From Xiphias gladius (taxonomy: Eukaryota > Chordata > Actinopteri > Istiophoriformes > Xiphiidae), in NCBI RefSeq assembly GCF_016859285.1, contig NC_053421.1:1908100-1972099 (forward strand): DNA of 64,000 nucleotides. The letters are read 5' to 3'. The notes beneath the pieces are model-generated. The model searched no databases and was not told the origin of the DNA. It saw nothing but the letters and a program-made list of their open reading frames with translations. Shown here in pieces: positions 52,101 through 61,508 of this stretch. The position numbers and the translations under genes were made by a program. Position 1 is the stretch's first letter; each line of letters starts with the position of its first letter.

Positions 52101-55100
52101 GGGGGTTTCCATCTTCTTTCTTATTTTTTGCTTGTCTAAATTTTTTTGTTTGTTGTCCAATCAGACATAAGATCCTGGGTATGCTATGTAAGAATCCACC
52201 TTTCACAAAGACAACAGACTCTGCTCTCTGTAATGAAGCGCTGGTCGACCAACTCTGGAAGCTCATGAACTCAGGTGAGGCGCATGCACACACACACACG
52301 CATGCACGCACTTCTATCTTTGTAAGGACACTAATTGAAATAATGCATTCCCTAGCCACTTACCATAACCTTAATCATCACAACTAAATGCCTAACCCCA
52401 AGCCTTACCATAACCCTAACCTTAAGGTAATTGTACCCTGAATCCTAAAATAAGTTTTAACCCTCAAAAAGTAGTCTGGACCCATGGGGACCTCAATTCT
52501 GTCTAGACGAGTGATATGAGTCCCCATGAGTTAGTGTGCATTCAGTTTAAAGTCCCCACCGGGATATAAAAAAAAGCCCACACAAACATATACATGCGCC
52601 TGCACTCTTTATGAAAGGCAAGATAAAAAATCCTTGTGTGTCACTGAGTCTGTCAAGCTGTCCTACTCACGCCTGCACAGAAATGATTATAAACTTTTAT
52701 TGGACTGATAGAAATTCAGCAGGCTGTCACTGTAGCATTGTATGTGTAGTGTATCAGTGTGGTTTGAGGAGCTCGTGACAAGATATGATCCAGCCATTTC
52801 TAAATCCTTCACATCATTGTTGATCAGATGCAGTGGATGGCTTTTTGAGGGTGTGGTGAATGAAGCTGTGCAACTGTGACATCAAAACAAATGTGGCACT
52901 TGATTCCAGTTTTTATCTTGCCATTTTCCTGCCAAATTTAATTGTCTTTTCCGACAGCCAGTAGATAAAGAAAAGGACAGTGCATCACCTTCTGATCTGT
53001 TAGTACTAACTGAGCTGTCTTTTAGCAGCTCAGATGGTGAAATTCTCTCATTACTGTCAAAATAAGTTTTTATGATGGGAAAGAGTTGTTCAACACTAAA
53101 GCTTCAATTATACTACCTTGCGGATGCACACATTGATAGCTGCGGACACCATGGCCCAAGCTGTCCTTGGTATAAGTCTGCTTGGAGTCCGCTTGGTGCA
53201 AAAAATGCGCAGTTGGTGCCCTTGTAGCATCATACCAAATTGAAGGGACTCGGATGTCCGCAAAGAGTCTTGTGTACACTCTGATGACTTTACGTCACTC
53301 GCCTCACATACTTGTGGATGTGGAAAGTATAACACTAGCCTAAGGCTGCACATGTCTCATTAGGTTTGGGGATATACAATATTGGATTCAAAATGCATTA
53401 GATGATTAATAGGTTTTGGACAGTTTCTTTTTGGCTATTTCACTCAAGAACAAAATACAGCTTAGCTTTTTCCACTGCTCTTATGAGGACTCTTAGGATC
53501 TAATCAAAACTAGGGAAAATTATACTGATGAGAGTCCGGTTAATGCACGTTCAGTATTTATTATGTTTTCGGGTTGTCCATCCGTCCATTCGTCTGTCCA
53601 TCCTTCCCATTCTCGTGAACGTGTTATCTCAGGAATGCCTGGAGAGATTTTCTTTAAATTTCGCACAAATATTCACTTGGACTCAAGGATGAACTGGTTA
53701 GATTTTAGGGGTCAAATGTCAAGGTCACTGTGACCTCACAAAACACTTTTTTGGCCATAACTCAATAATTCACACACTAATTGTGACAAAAGTTGACACA
53801 AATGTCTAATTGGATAAAACGATGAAGTGATGACATTTTATATCCAAGTGGTCAAAGGTCAACTTCACTGTCACATCATAATGTTCTCCAAAAACACTTT
53901 TATAGCCTTTATTCAACGCCACAACTCAGGAACAGAAGGGTAGGGTTGTTACCAAATTTCCTGCACCTTGTCTGGCGTAGACATATAGCCACAAGGCAGT
54001 AATTTTAGTTCTTGCAATAAGTGCTCTCACAGCACTATAACAACTAACACAGTGCCTGCAACAGAACCAAGAAAACTTTTTATTCACTCATATTTCCTTG
54101 GTTTCACCCAGCAAAAAGTTTAAGTAAATCCATTTGAGCTAAAATTCATTTTCCTTGTAGACAAAACATAATGCAGCAGAGACCTGTTTATGTTTGTATG
54201 TCACCTTAAAAGAAACTATTTAATCCTGATGATCGACATTTTCTTACTGTCTAGCAAAACCAGCAGTGCCTATTCACCATTGTACTGGAAAACTCTAAAG
54301 CACAATATCCTCCACAACAGGAGCCAGACTCATTTTACCAGTTCTCTTCTGGTTAAACTGGGGTTTCATACATCTGAGGAGATATTTCAAAAGCTACTGG
54401 TGTTGCCTGAATGTTTTCAAAAACAACAGTGGCTTCAGAAAGTTCTAACAGCCCTTCCAAATTTTGTTATAGCATGGCATGTCATGGACTTGATTTAAAG
54501 TTGTTTTTTTTTTAAAAACTTCTAAAGCATTGAAAGTTTCTAATAGCACAGTTGGCTCCATCTCTGTCGTAGAAGTTTGGAAGCACCAGGGCTCCTTGAG
54601 CTGCCAAACTCAGTAACCAGGCAGGAATGGCTTTGGTAACTGAAGTGACCAAGAACCCAGCAGGGTTTCCATTGACAGAGATCAAAGAAAAGCTAGTTTA
54701 CCACCACCCCTATACTGCCTCTTTCATGGGTCTATTTTTTTATGCCTGCTTATTCAGTTCATATGATTTTTGTTCTCTATGTTGTTTAGTAGACAGAGAG
54801 AATCACATACATTGCTCCAGTGTCTATTCCAACTAAAGTCCCTTACAATAAGAATATAATCAGACACTATAATCAGACACGGTACTCATGTCTCTTAGAT
54901 AAATTTATCCATCATTTCATAAATTCAGCATCTGTATCAGCAAGTATCACGTTCTCCATGGAGGTAATTACAGTAGATTCATTGGCTGAGAGGGTGCTTC
55001 AAAAGAAATATTGAGCTCCCAGTCTTTTCCTTTCATTATTATACAGTTGTTTCTTCCAATCATGCTTTTTGATGCAGTGCTTCTACCTTATACTTACGTG

Positions 55101-58100
55101 GTTCTGCCTTCTATTGTGTCCTCAGGTTTCATTATTACTTTCTCTTCCAGGGGGTCCTATGTGTCTTTCAGCTAGCTAGCAAGGCCATAACGGTTCAGTC
55201 TGCCAGTCCAAATAAACATGACCTCAGAACCCAAATATATATAAGTATATGTTCACAGTTCCATATTCCTAAAGACCATTGAGCTCTTTTTTGCAACACA
55301 TTATTTATTTATTGACCTACAAGCATGAGGGATGAACAAAAATATTTATGATCATTATTTCCAGTGAACTTTGTCGATCAGTCAGTGTTGGTTGCTGTAG
55401 GACTACCGGACTGTGCTGCCAATTTAAATACACAGTGACCAGGGTGTGGGAACCTTAATGACTATGTCATGAAAATGTATTGTTTTAGCCCCCCCCATAA
55501 CACCACGCTCAAGCAAGATGATGTTTCACTGGCTGAAGGTCAGCGCATTAAGAACGTAAACCTCAAAGTACTTTCTGCTGCTGTTAGAGTCATTTATTTC
55601 AACCTTCTTCCAAAGCCACAGTCCACTCCCCATGGTAGGCGCCTGGCCTCTGAATCACTTTCTTCAGCAATATTTGTTGTTTAATTCATTCAATTTCTCA
55701 ACACACTGCATCTAAATTAACCATATAATGATGCATTTAGCATTCATGTCACTCATTATCTCATATTTAGTTGTGCTCATATTATCTCTGGGAACGTAAT
55801 GTAAAATGTGTAATTGAAGAACCCTACCTCAGATCAGGATTGCTGGTAACTCTGGAAATTTGTTTCCTCCAACTCTCGATGTAGCTTTCTTCTCCCTCCC
55901 TGTTTCCTTCCCTTTTCCCTTTTCCTCACACTACCTCCTTGCCTCTCTCTTGTCACTTGACTTTTCATTTCTCTCTACCTCATTCTCTTTGCATTTATTT
56001 TAGTGCCTCCACTGATGGTGGCTGCTCTGCTATGTGGGCAACCTTGATGGTAATGTGTTTGATCACCTGACAGGCTTTTTTTAGTATTTTTTGGGACATT
56101 TTTCTCTCAATTTTGGTAGCAGACAGTAGCGGGGTTACAGGAAACTAAGGAAAACAAAGGAGGGATGGCATGCAACAAAGATCCTTGGCTGAATTTGAAC
56201 AAGGGATGTTGCAGTGACATTGCCAGCATCTTAGACCCCAAGGTCATCAGGACACCCCACAACTTCACTTTTTGTCTCCATCTCACCTTCTTTTTCTCAG
56301 GTACCTCACATGACTGGCGGCTACGCTGTGACGCTGTGAACCTCTACTACACTTTGTTTGGTCTGACCCGGCCTTCTTGCCTGCCACTGCCAGAACTGGG
56401 CCTCGTGCTCAACCTGAAGGAGAAGAAAGCTGTGCTTAACCCAACCATCAAGCCTGAACTAGGGGTTAGCGCTGTTATGGACACGCCTGCCAGTATAGGT
56501 ATCCATGGTGTCGGCATGAGTTACACAGCTGTAAGTGGTGTGGGGTCATTTAATTTTCAGGACAGTTAATTGAGTGTTAATAGAAAATGTCTGTCATGAA
56601 CTAGTGATTGAAATACATTTTAAGTTATTCCTTGACAAGTTGTATTTGTATTTTGATTGGAAATTGTGTGGTTTCAGCCAACCAGCACATTAGTTAAAGA
56701 CACACTACATCACGCAACAACTCGAGTTTCATTGGTTTCTCTGCCAATGGCGATGTGATCAGTGAGCTGCATGGGGGTCTCTGTTTCCTTCTGTTTGAAT
56801 GTCTTTGGTTGAGTAATGCTACATTGTAATTTTCAGATAGCATACAGATAACTACTTCATAAAAACTTTTATCTTAGGTTGGATCTACGAAATTATGGAT
56901 ACTGCAGTATAGTACTGCCAACATAATTTGGCTCTACCTCATTCTCATTGCATCACCATTGTAACCATAATCACTGTAATAGGCACCCTTTTGACTCTTT
57001 TGGCTATAATAACATCTCTGTGACAGCTGACTAAATCAGTATTACCTAGCCTGGGCCCAGGTTAACTACTGTACAGAATGAAATGACAATACTGACAAAG
57101 GTCAGGAAGCTGCTGCCAATTTCTCAAAGATACTGACAGTGAAATTCTAATATGTAATCATGTTAAGTATTCCATTTTTTCTGCTCAAAAATTAATTCCC
57201 CATTGGTTTCATATACACTAATTTCAATGTGCTGCAAACTCACATTCTTATTAATGTTACATTATTACAAAGAATAATAAGTAAGCTATAATACGACAGT
57301 CAAGTTTCTTTGTTTGTGTCTAACAGGTAGATGAAGAGCCAGATCCTATTTCATTAGGGGTATGTGGGGTCGGCCAGCCACCTCAGGGCCTGAAGAGGAA
57401 GGCTGAGACCCCACTGGACTCCCCTCCAGAGCCTGGACAGGTACTGCAGCAACAGGATGATGATGGAAGAGGAGGGCGCTACAAGATCAGGGTAAAGGAC
57501 TTCTGACTTCACTTGTTTCTACACCCCTGCTTTGTTTTGCTCAGCTTTGCCGTGCTCTTCTAAAGTCTTTTGTGCTCTGTTTTGAAAATTTTTTTCAGGC
57601 TAATTATTTATGGACATATGTTTTACTGACATCTGCAATATTCTGTTTCTGTAAAGTCTGTCTTCTACAAAGGCTCACAAAAATAAAAATGTTTTGTAAT
57701 GTTTGTCTTTATTATACAAGAAATATACAGGTGATTTTCACATGGTATTAATATGTAGTTCTGGTCTGTTATAGTTTAACACCATGGAAGATGAAGATAT
57801 TGATATGGAGACTGTTCATGATAGTCAGGCCTTCATTCACCATCATCTCAATCTGTTAGAGAGACCCTCTACACCAGGTACGCGCACACACAAAAAAAAC
57901 CACACACACACACCACTCATATTTCAAATAAACCCATAACTAGGTAAGACACACTCATGCTCTCTCTTTTTAGGTAAAGAGCCACCGTCAGTTGAACAGT
58001 CCATGCTCTCCATGCCTGCCATGCCGCTGCCATCCTTCTCCAAAGAGACCACCTCTTCGTCCTCCAAACACGGGACTGAGCACAGCCACCACCATCACCA

Positions 58101-58272
58101 CCACCACCACGAGCACAAGAAGAAGAAGAAAAAGCACAAGCACAAGCACAAGCACAAGCACAAGCACGAAACCAAGGACAAGGAGAAGGAGAGAGAGAGG
58201 GACAACTCCCACACCTACAGTAACAGCCCAGCCAGTGGCAGATCCCTACGCTCACCATCTCTGTCTGACTAA
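28375..58272 (+). CDS. taf2: Transcription initiation factor TFIID subunit 2 (TAF2), 27 coding exons
   Basis: Nuclear TFIID subunit that contacts core promoter DNA near the initiator. Exons: 28375-28424, 28685-28739, 29268-29428, 29661-29779, 30103-30244, 31407-31638, 32977-33161, 33360-33473, 36859-36958, 37791-37876, 37961-38096, 38227-38381, 39491-39605, 39828-39937, 40607-40672, 40897-41023, 45886-46011, 48739-48879, 49491-49601, 49909-50102, 50860-50999, 51470-51539, 52165-52274, 56301-56530, 57327-57491, 57775-57877, 57974-58272. They sum to 3,642 nt, or 1,213 residues; human TAF2 is about 1,199. The N-terminus [17 protein letters not shown] matches the family. An M1-aminopeptidase-like fold follows but the zinc motif is lost (residues 336-345, [10 protein letters not shown]). 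HEAT-like repeats follow, then a disordered His/Lys-rich tail (1153-1180) ending [12 protein letters not shown]. Intron 1 is AT-AC and intron 12 is U12-type. Confidence 0.96.
28425..28684 (+). other. taf2: AT-AC intron 1 of taf2
   Basis: No GT donor can end exon 1 without running into the TAA that follows the Lys-Leu codons. If the intron starts with ATAAGT (28425-28430) and ends with TTTTAC (28679-28684), the junction gives Lys-Leu-Thr-His-Gln, the order I know for vertebrate TAF2. The donor resembles U2-type AT-AC introns (ATAAGT), not the U12 ATATCCTT form. The upstream TTGACTTAAT could act as a branch region. The frame closes exactly across all 27 exons. Confidence 0.75.
29229..29255 (+). 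repeat. 27-T homopolymer in the taf2 exon 3 acceptor tract
   Basis: An uninterrupted T run ends 12 nt before the acceptor AG of exon 3 (29266-29267) and serves as its polypyrimidine tract. Confidence 0.95.
32690..32890 (-). repeat. Small AT-rich teleost repeat, copy in taf2 intron 6
   Basis: Read in reverse it begins ATTAGGGCTATAGCTAATGATT and continues with the same word order as the 22.4 kb copy. It ends near TCACATTTGAGAGC. Confidence 0.65.
34913..35975 (-). mobile_element. Tc1-like transposon remnant in taf2 intron 8 (family A)
   Basis: The terminal sequence TACAGTTAGGCACATAAGTA at 34,913 begins the element. The minus strand from 35,586 encodes the transposase C-terminal half, including MDNDPKH and [13 protein letters not shown], the conserved second-Asp and final catalytic motifs. 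Further on (about 35,700-35,820) comes the segment around the WTDE-like motif, then a jump near 35,845 to N-terminal sequence (TTGATTTGGCCACTC... read in reverse). Middle sequence is deleted and several stops interrupt it. The same family recurs in opposite orientation at 44.4-45.6 kb. Confidence 0.88.
37125..37668 (-). repeat. Small AT-rich teleost repeat, probably two tandem copies in taf2 intron 9
   Basis: Both halves repeat the words AATATCTTTGAGTTTTGGAC or a variant, CAGCTTTTCTTTGTCATCA or a variant, and the terminal GATTAATCAATGATGAAAATAATC. The second half ends CGCAGCCC, the reverse of the GGGCTGC start. This suggests a duplication or nested insertion. Confidence 0.55.
38382..39490 (+). 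other. taf2: U12-type (minor spliceosome) GT-AG intron 12 of taf2
   Basis: The donor after exon 12 is GTATCCTTTA, the near-invariant U12 5' splice site. TCTTAAC at 39471-39477 matches the U12 branch consensus, with the branch adenosine about 14 nt before the acceptor AG (39489-39490), within the tight spacing these introns need. The junction restores Trp-Val-Asp-Gln-Ser-Gly. A Tc1 fragment sits inside the intron. Confidence 0.88.
38505..38806 (-). mobile_element. Tc1-like terminal fragment in taf2 U12 intron (family B)
   Basis: It ends AAGGGGTCTGAATACTTTC...CTGTACAGTA, the terminal repeat of the same family as the 61.5 kb element. Reverse reading gives a transposase start, M-S-K-E-I-S-V-D, at about 38,560. 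The rest of the transposase is gone. Confidence 0.75.
40018..40225 (+). repeat. Long TG/TA microsatellite in taf2 intron 14
   Basis: About 115 bp of TG with scattered TGCG variants, then ATATGTGTATTTATATG-like imperfect units and more TG and TATA runs. It gives long artificial reading frames on both strands. Confidence 0.95.
41350..44385 (+). mobile_element. Decayed non-LTR retrotransposon (CR1/L2-like LINE) in taf2 intron 16
   Basis: Plus-strand segments, in several frames and with many stops, give in order: an endonuclease piece ([14 protein letters not shown] near 42,357; SDHQ at about 42,548), reverse transcriptase motifs ([12 protein letters not shown] near 43,522; LDLSVAFD near 43,628; [10 protein letters not shown] near 43,781; YTDDMQIYL near 43,871) and the post-RT region ([17 protein letters not shown] near 44,090; [12 protein letters not shown] near 44,310). 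The core YADD motif is changed to YTDD. The 41.35-41.95 kb part is probably its 5' region but is not recognisable. Its 3' tail is missing where a Tc1 element begins. Confidence 0.85.
44386..45628 (+). mobile_element. Tc1-like transposon remnant in taf2 intron 16 (family A)
   Basis: It carries CATTTTCAGAAGCTCAAAAG near the start, the AGCAACACCAAAAGACC... helix-turn-helix region (about 44,530), the GAAACCAAGA catalytic-region segment (44,820) and GGTGGAGGCAGTG (44,940). The end is TCCAAAGACGTATGGACC. Stops and frameshifts run throughout. It abuts the LINE and is inverted relative to the family A copy in intron 8. The 5' terminal repeat is lost. Confidence 0.85.
46025..46120 (+). repeat. TGTGGATG/TGTGGG minisatellite-like tract
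   Basis: Imperfect GTGTGTGTGGATGTG and GTGTGGGTGTGG units start 14 nt after taf2 exon 17. The G-rich strand matches the transcript. Confidence 0.85.
46121..48700. other. taf2: taf2 intron 17, mostly unassigned
   Basis: AT-rich intron without recognisable coding. A compound tract lies at 47,803-47,915: ACTAT and ACT units, then CTCACCAACTCACACA units. A short ATTGAATT-like run at 48,658-48,682 may be a decayed LINE tail. Confidence 0.5.
47803..47915 (+). repeat. Compound microsatellite/minisatellite
   Basis: Seven or so ATACT units pass into ACT triplets, then four imperfect CTCACCAACTCACACA units. Confidence 0.9.
52300..52580 (+). repeat. Interspersed teleost repeat with CCCTAA-like core, copy 2
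   Basis: Co-oriented with the 8.2 kb copy and alignable along its whole length (CTTCTATCTTTGTAAGGACAC at the start, AAGTCCCCACCGGGATATAAA at the end). It starts about 25 nt after taf2 exon 23, inside intron 23. Confidence 0.75.
53105..53333. repeat. Possible MITE in taf2 intron 23
   Basis: TTATACTACCTTGCGGATGCAC at the left and TTGTGGATGTGGAAAGTATAA at the right form imperfect inverted ends. The interior is GC-richer than its surroundings and rich in TCCGC words. No coding. Short and unproven. Confidence 0.4.
53570..54025 (+). repeat. Abundant-type teleost interspersed repeat
   Basis: It starts with GTCCATCC-type words and contains GTTATCTCAGGAATGCCTGG, GGTCAAGGTCACTGTGACCTC and TTGGCCATAACTCAATAATT, with GGTCAAAGGTCAA repeated later. 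I know this word series as a dispersed family in perciform-type fish. Its class is unclear to me. Confidence 0.55.
54556..54720 (+). mobile_element. Tc1-like transposase fragment in taf2 intron 23
   Basis: One open stretch reads [20 protein letters not shown], the second helix-turn-helix region of Tc1 transposases (usual form ALVREVTKNP..TLTEL). No terminal repeats or other domains are visible. Confidence 0.6.
57327..57491 (+). other. taf2: taf2 exon 25, in-frame exon with no obvious mammalian counterpart
   Basis: 165 nt, phase 0 at both ends, 55 codons, acidic then GLKRKAETP and a QQQDDDG run. In the human protein as I know it, the equivalent linker is short and unlike this. It can be skipped without shifting the frame. 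It belongs to the disordered part before the conserved [15 protein letters not shown] block. Confidence 0.7.
58080..58190 (+). repeat. taf2: CAC/AAG triplet tract encoding the TAF2 His/Lys tail
   Basis: CACCAC and AAG runs followed by five CACAAG hexamers encode eight His, then Lys6 and alternating His-Lys. The low complexity creates long spurious open frames on both strands. Confidence 0.95.
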
Positions 58273-59535
58273 GCATCTGGAGAGAAGTTTGGTTTTCCAA
58301 CTGCTATTGGCTCAGTCAGGGTTAACTGGATACATCCATTTTGCAGTAGCAAGCTTTGATCGCTGTGAGTACAGTGACACAAAATGGAAGCAAAGCACGA
58401 TCAGTTTAACTAAATATTCATTACACAGTACTGAATGAATGAGGAAGACTGATTTGGACAAAATGTTCAATTATGGCGTTCAAGTGTTATAACCCTTAGA
58501 TAAATGGAAACACTGAGTTCCTCAACAGAAACAGCAATGTTTGACTCTTAAGAGGAAACATAGAGTGCAGTGTCATTAAGGTAAACCCTCCAGAGGTGTC
58601 CCTGTGTCCTCACACCACACACACACACACACACACACACAGCCTGCAGGAGTTTGTGGACTTGTAACATTGCTTCCAGGCTGTCTGGGGCATGCAACCA
58701 CATATACCTTTCTCCACAAATAGTCAAATACAGTCTTAGCTGACCTCATACACCCACCCTTCCTACATAGACACCACTCTGGTGTGCCTCATCCCCACAG
58801 CTCAATCCCAACATTCAGTGAGCGGCTTCTGAGGCAAAACAAGATTGATCGTGGTGTGGATTTAAGCATTCTGTCTGGACTGGGCCTCCAGTGTCTTTAA
58901 CATCCTGCAAATAACATTTACCTGTCTGCTCACAGATGAAAATTAAACAGAGGAATTTAAGTGTGCTGTACAATTAAAACTCAAGTAATACTAGTGTTTT
59001 TAAAAAAACACTTTTTGTTTCCCAACTGTCATCATTGATTAAAGATGCTTTTATATTCATGAATGTTTTGACTAGATTGAATCCAGCTCCACAAAGGCAT
59101 TTATGGCTGGGTTTACTCTGGCACTGTTTCTCAGGGCTGATTATGTGGTTTTAAACAATGAAAAGAACATGCAATCAGTATTCAGAATATATACAGAAAA
59201 AAAAGGGTATTCTTACATAATCAGCCTTCCAATTTCATCTTCTTTTTCCCTAAATAAGACAAATAAAATCTTATCATTCATGTAAAGATTCTTGACACTG
59301 GTTAAGTAGTCCCTGTCAGGATTTATTCCCATTTAGTTCATGTGAATTTCCCATTTAGTACTTGAGAAAGTGACTGTGGAAATGTGGAGGAAAGAGAGAT
59401 AACAGTTTAAAGTAGAATTCAGAGGCTTTATGGAAAATTAAGGATGCAACTTAATTTAGCCTCATATTTTCTACATTGTAATTTCCGTGTAACACTTTTT
59501 GATTTATTCTTAAAATAAACTGGATAAAATTACCC
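58273..59535 (+). other. taf2: taf2 3' UTR with candidate poly(A) signals
   Basis: After the TAA at 58270-58272 no further family coding is seen. AATAAA hexamers lie at 59262-59267 and 59514-59519, giving a 3' UTR of about 1.0 or 1.25 kb. A CA microsatellite is at 58611-58640. Which signal is used cannot be told from sequence. Confidence 0.5.
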
Positions 59536-59616
59536 TTTTTACATCTGTTGTTACTCTTTGTGTTTTGTTTTTATTCTTTAGATTAAAAAAGATCACTGAC
59601 AACAGTAAAACCTTAG

Positions 59617-59904
59617 TCAGCAAGTCCAATGACAGAGAACAATGTCTCAGTAAGACCTCCTACCGCTTATTCTTCCCAGTGGTACTCTTTACAACTCGAA
59701 GATATCATTGGACAAGACAGCATTGTAAAGCCAGACCCTCCCACCAGGATTCCAGCCTTGTACCTTCACCAGATGGACAGAGTACAGCAAAGACAAGTCG
59801 TGGCAGCAGCCACTCATAGTGAAATATTTTATGTTATGTTATGTTATGTTATCTCAGCATTAACTGCCAAGATACAGAACTTGCATTCAGGTTTCCTATG
59901 GTAG
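59617..59904 (+). CDS. Unidentified protein-like open segment
   Basis: A CCTTAG acceptor-like site at 59611-59616 precedes an open frame with ATG at 59629 that runs to TAG at 59902-59904. Up to about 59,830 its composition is protein-like (Pro/Tyr-rich opening PPTAYSSQWYSLQLED, then IVKPDPPTRIPALYLHQMD). Beyond 59,828 it is a TTATG microsatellite, so the original end probably lay earlier. I do not recognise the family. It could be the last exon of an unknown gene, an unannotated transposon ORF or chance. It lies about 1.3 kb past the taf2 stop, on the same strand. Confidence 0.3.
   Translation, partial: SASPMTENNVSVRPPTAYSSQWYSLQLEDIIGQDSIVKPDPPTRIPALYLHQMDRVQQRQVVAAATHSEIFYVMLCYVISALTAKIQNLHSGFLW
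59827..59851 (+). repeat. TTATG microsatellite
   Basis: Four to five TTATG units. Confidence 0.9.
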
Positions 59905-60546
59905 ATTTTCAAGCACCCTTTTGCACCAACAAATTTGATTATTTTACTTATTGTCTTATAAGCACTGATTTAACTGATCCAAATTTAACAACAAATATCG
60001 TCCCTAAAATTGATGACACGTCTGTGACGTGGTTTTGTTCGGTCCTTCACACGGCTTCATAACCCACCGGGACAGTTTCAGGAGTGGAGCGTTTATTCTG
60101 CCTGATTGCAAGATTTTGTTGACTTGCTGATTTGTTCATCTCCCCTTGATCTTTGTGCTTCTACCATGGGTAAGTAGGCTTCCCATGACTTCTGACCTGG
60201 TGCCAACGGTTGAGTGATGTGATATGTGATCGAGAGTCTGCACAGGTCGTTTTATTTTGAAAATCGGCCAGCTGCTCGATGCCGTTCCTGTGTATGACTT
60301 CCTGCATGGTTGGATCTGTTCAGTGTTGCTTGACACGTCTTCAGTCAAAATAAAATGGTATAAAATAAAATAAACGACTACGCGTGTATTTGTAGTGGAG
60401 CAGCGTCGCAGCCGAAACATGATGAATGCAAACGCTTCCACCCAGGTCCACTGCATGGTACAATTAAGGAATTAACATCCCATCATGCTCAGCGGTAATG
60501 AATGGAAACAGTAAGCAGGCCCAGTTGATCATGATTTTATATCAAG

Positions 60547-61408
60547 ATGGCAAGAGGAAAAGATCTTAGTGACTCTGAAAGAGGGTTCATTGTTGGGGCA
60601 TGGATTGCAGGACATTCAGTCACACAGACTGCTCAACTGGCTTTTGTTTCAATAGGAACAGTGACTGAAGTGACATCTGCATTTAGATCTAGGGGAAAAA
60701 CATTAGTTAATAGGGTCAGACACTTTGGTCGACATTTGATGACCATGATGCAGGTGCATTAGTGTGATATGTCAGGAAAAACAGAAGAGCAAATCTCGCT
60801 CAGATGAGAATATCTATCCAGGACATGATCAGACTGTGTCAGCAACAGACAATCAACAATTACATAGAGAGGGATATTATAGTAGGGTTGCAGTGCATAA
60901 ACCCCTTATTGTTATATGCACCAAGAGAATGGTACAGGCCTGAAGGCTTGACCCTTACAGTGAGGGGACCCGGTGGCTCTGTTATGCTGTGGTGGGCATT
61001 TTGCTGGCAAGTGGGTCCACTTGTCCCCCTAGAGGGAAGGGTCACTGCAAATCACTATAAAGCTGTTCTGAGTGATCACCTTCATCCTATATTGAAACAT
61101 TTCTGTCCTGACGGGAGTGGTCTCTTCCAGGATGACAATGCCCCCATCCATAGGTCACGAGGGGTCACTGAATGGTTTGATGAGTATGAAAATGATGTGA
61201 ATCGTATGCTATGGCCTTCACAGTCACCAGATCTCACTCCAGTTTAACACCTATGGAAGATTTTGGACCAAATGTGTTAGACATCGTACTGCACCACCAT
61301 CGTCAAAATGGTGTCCATCCCTCCAGTAGAGTCCAGAGACTTGTAGAATCAATGCCAAGGCGCAATGAAGCTGTTCTGGCAGCAAGTGGTGGCCCAACAT
61401 CTTACTAA
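60547..61408 (+). mobile_element. Tc1-like transposon remnant
   Basis: The plus strand encodes the transposase start (MARGKDLSDSERGFIVGAW, then GHSVTQTAQL as the helix-turn-helix), a decayed middle and a good C-terminal half: GGSVMLWWAFCWQVGPLVPLEG, QDDNAPIHRS with the second catalytic Asp, [11 protein letters not shown], and SMPRRNEAVLAASGGPTSY near the end. Frame shifts and stops at about 60,760 and 61,247 break it. The first catalytic Asp region is missing. Terminal repeats are not clear. Confidence 0.88.
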
Positions 61409-61450
61409 GACACTTTATGTTGGGCTTTCCTTTCAGTTGTCACCCGTATA

Positions 61451-61462
61451 TCTATCTATCTA

Positions 61463-61506
<44 letters not shown>
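61451..61506 (+). repeat. ATCT/TA microsatellite
   Basis: Four TATC units, then about 20 TA units, between the two Tc1 remnants. The second element starts at its edge. Confidence 0.95.

Positions 61507-61508
<2 letters not shown>

Noticed and set aside
54190..54498. 102-codon frame in taf2 intron 23
   Set aside because: No recognisable domain or splice context. It lies among repeat remnants and composition is ordinary for AT-rich noncoding DNA.
57917..58438. Long antisense and shifted frames of 127-148 codons
   Set aside because: They mirror the low-complexity His/Lys-coding tract of the last taf2 exon.
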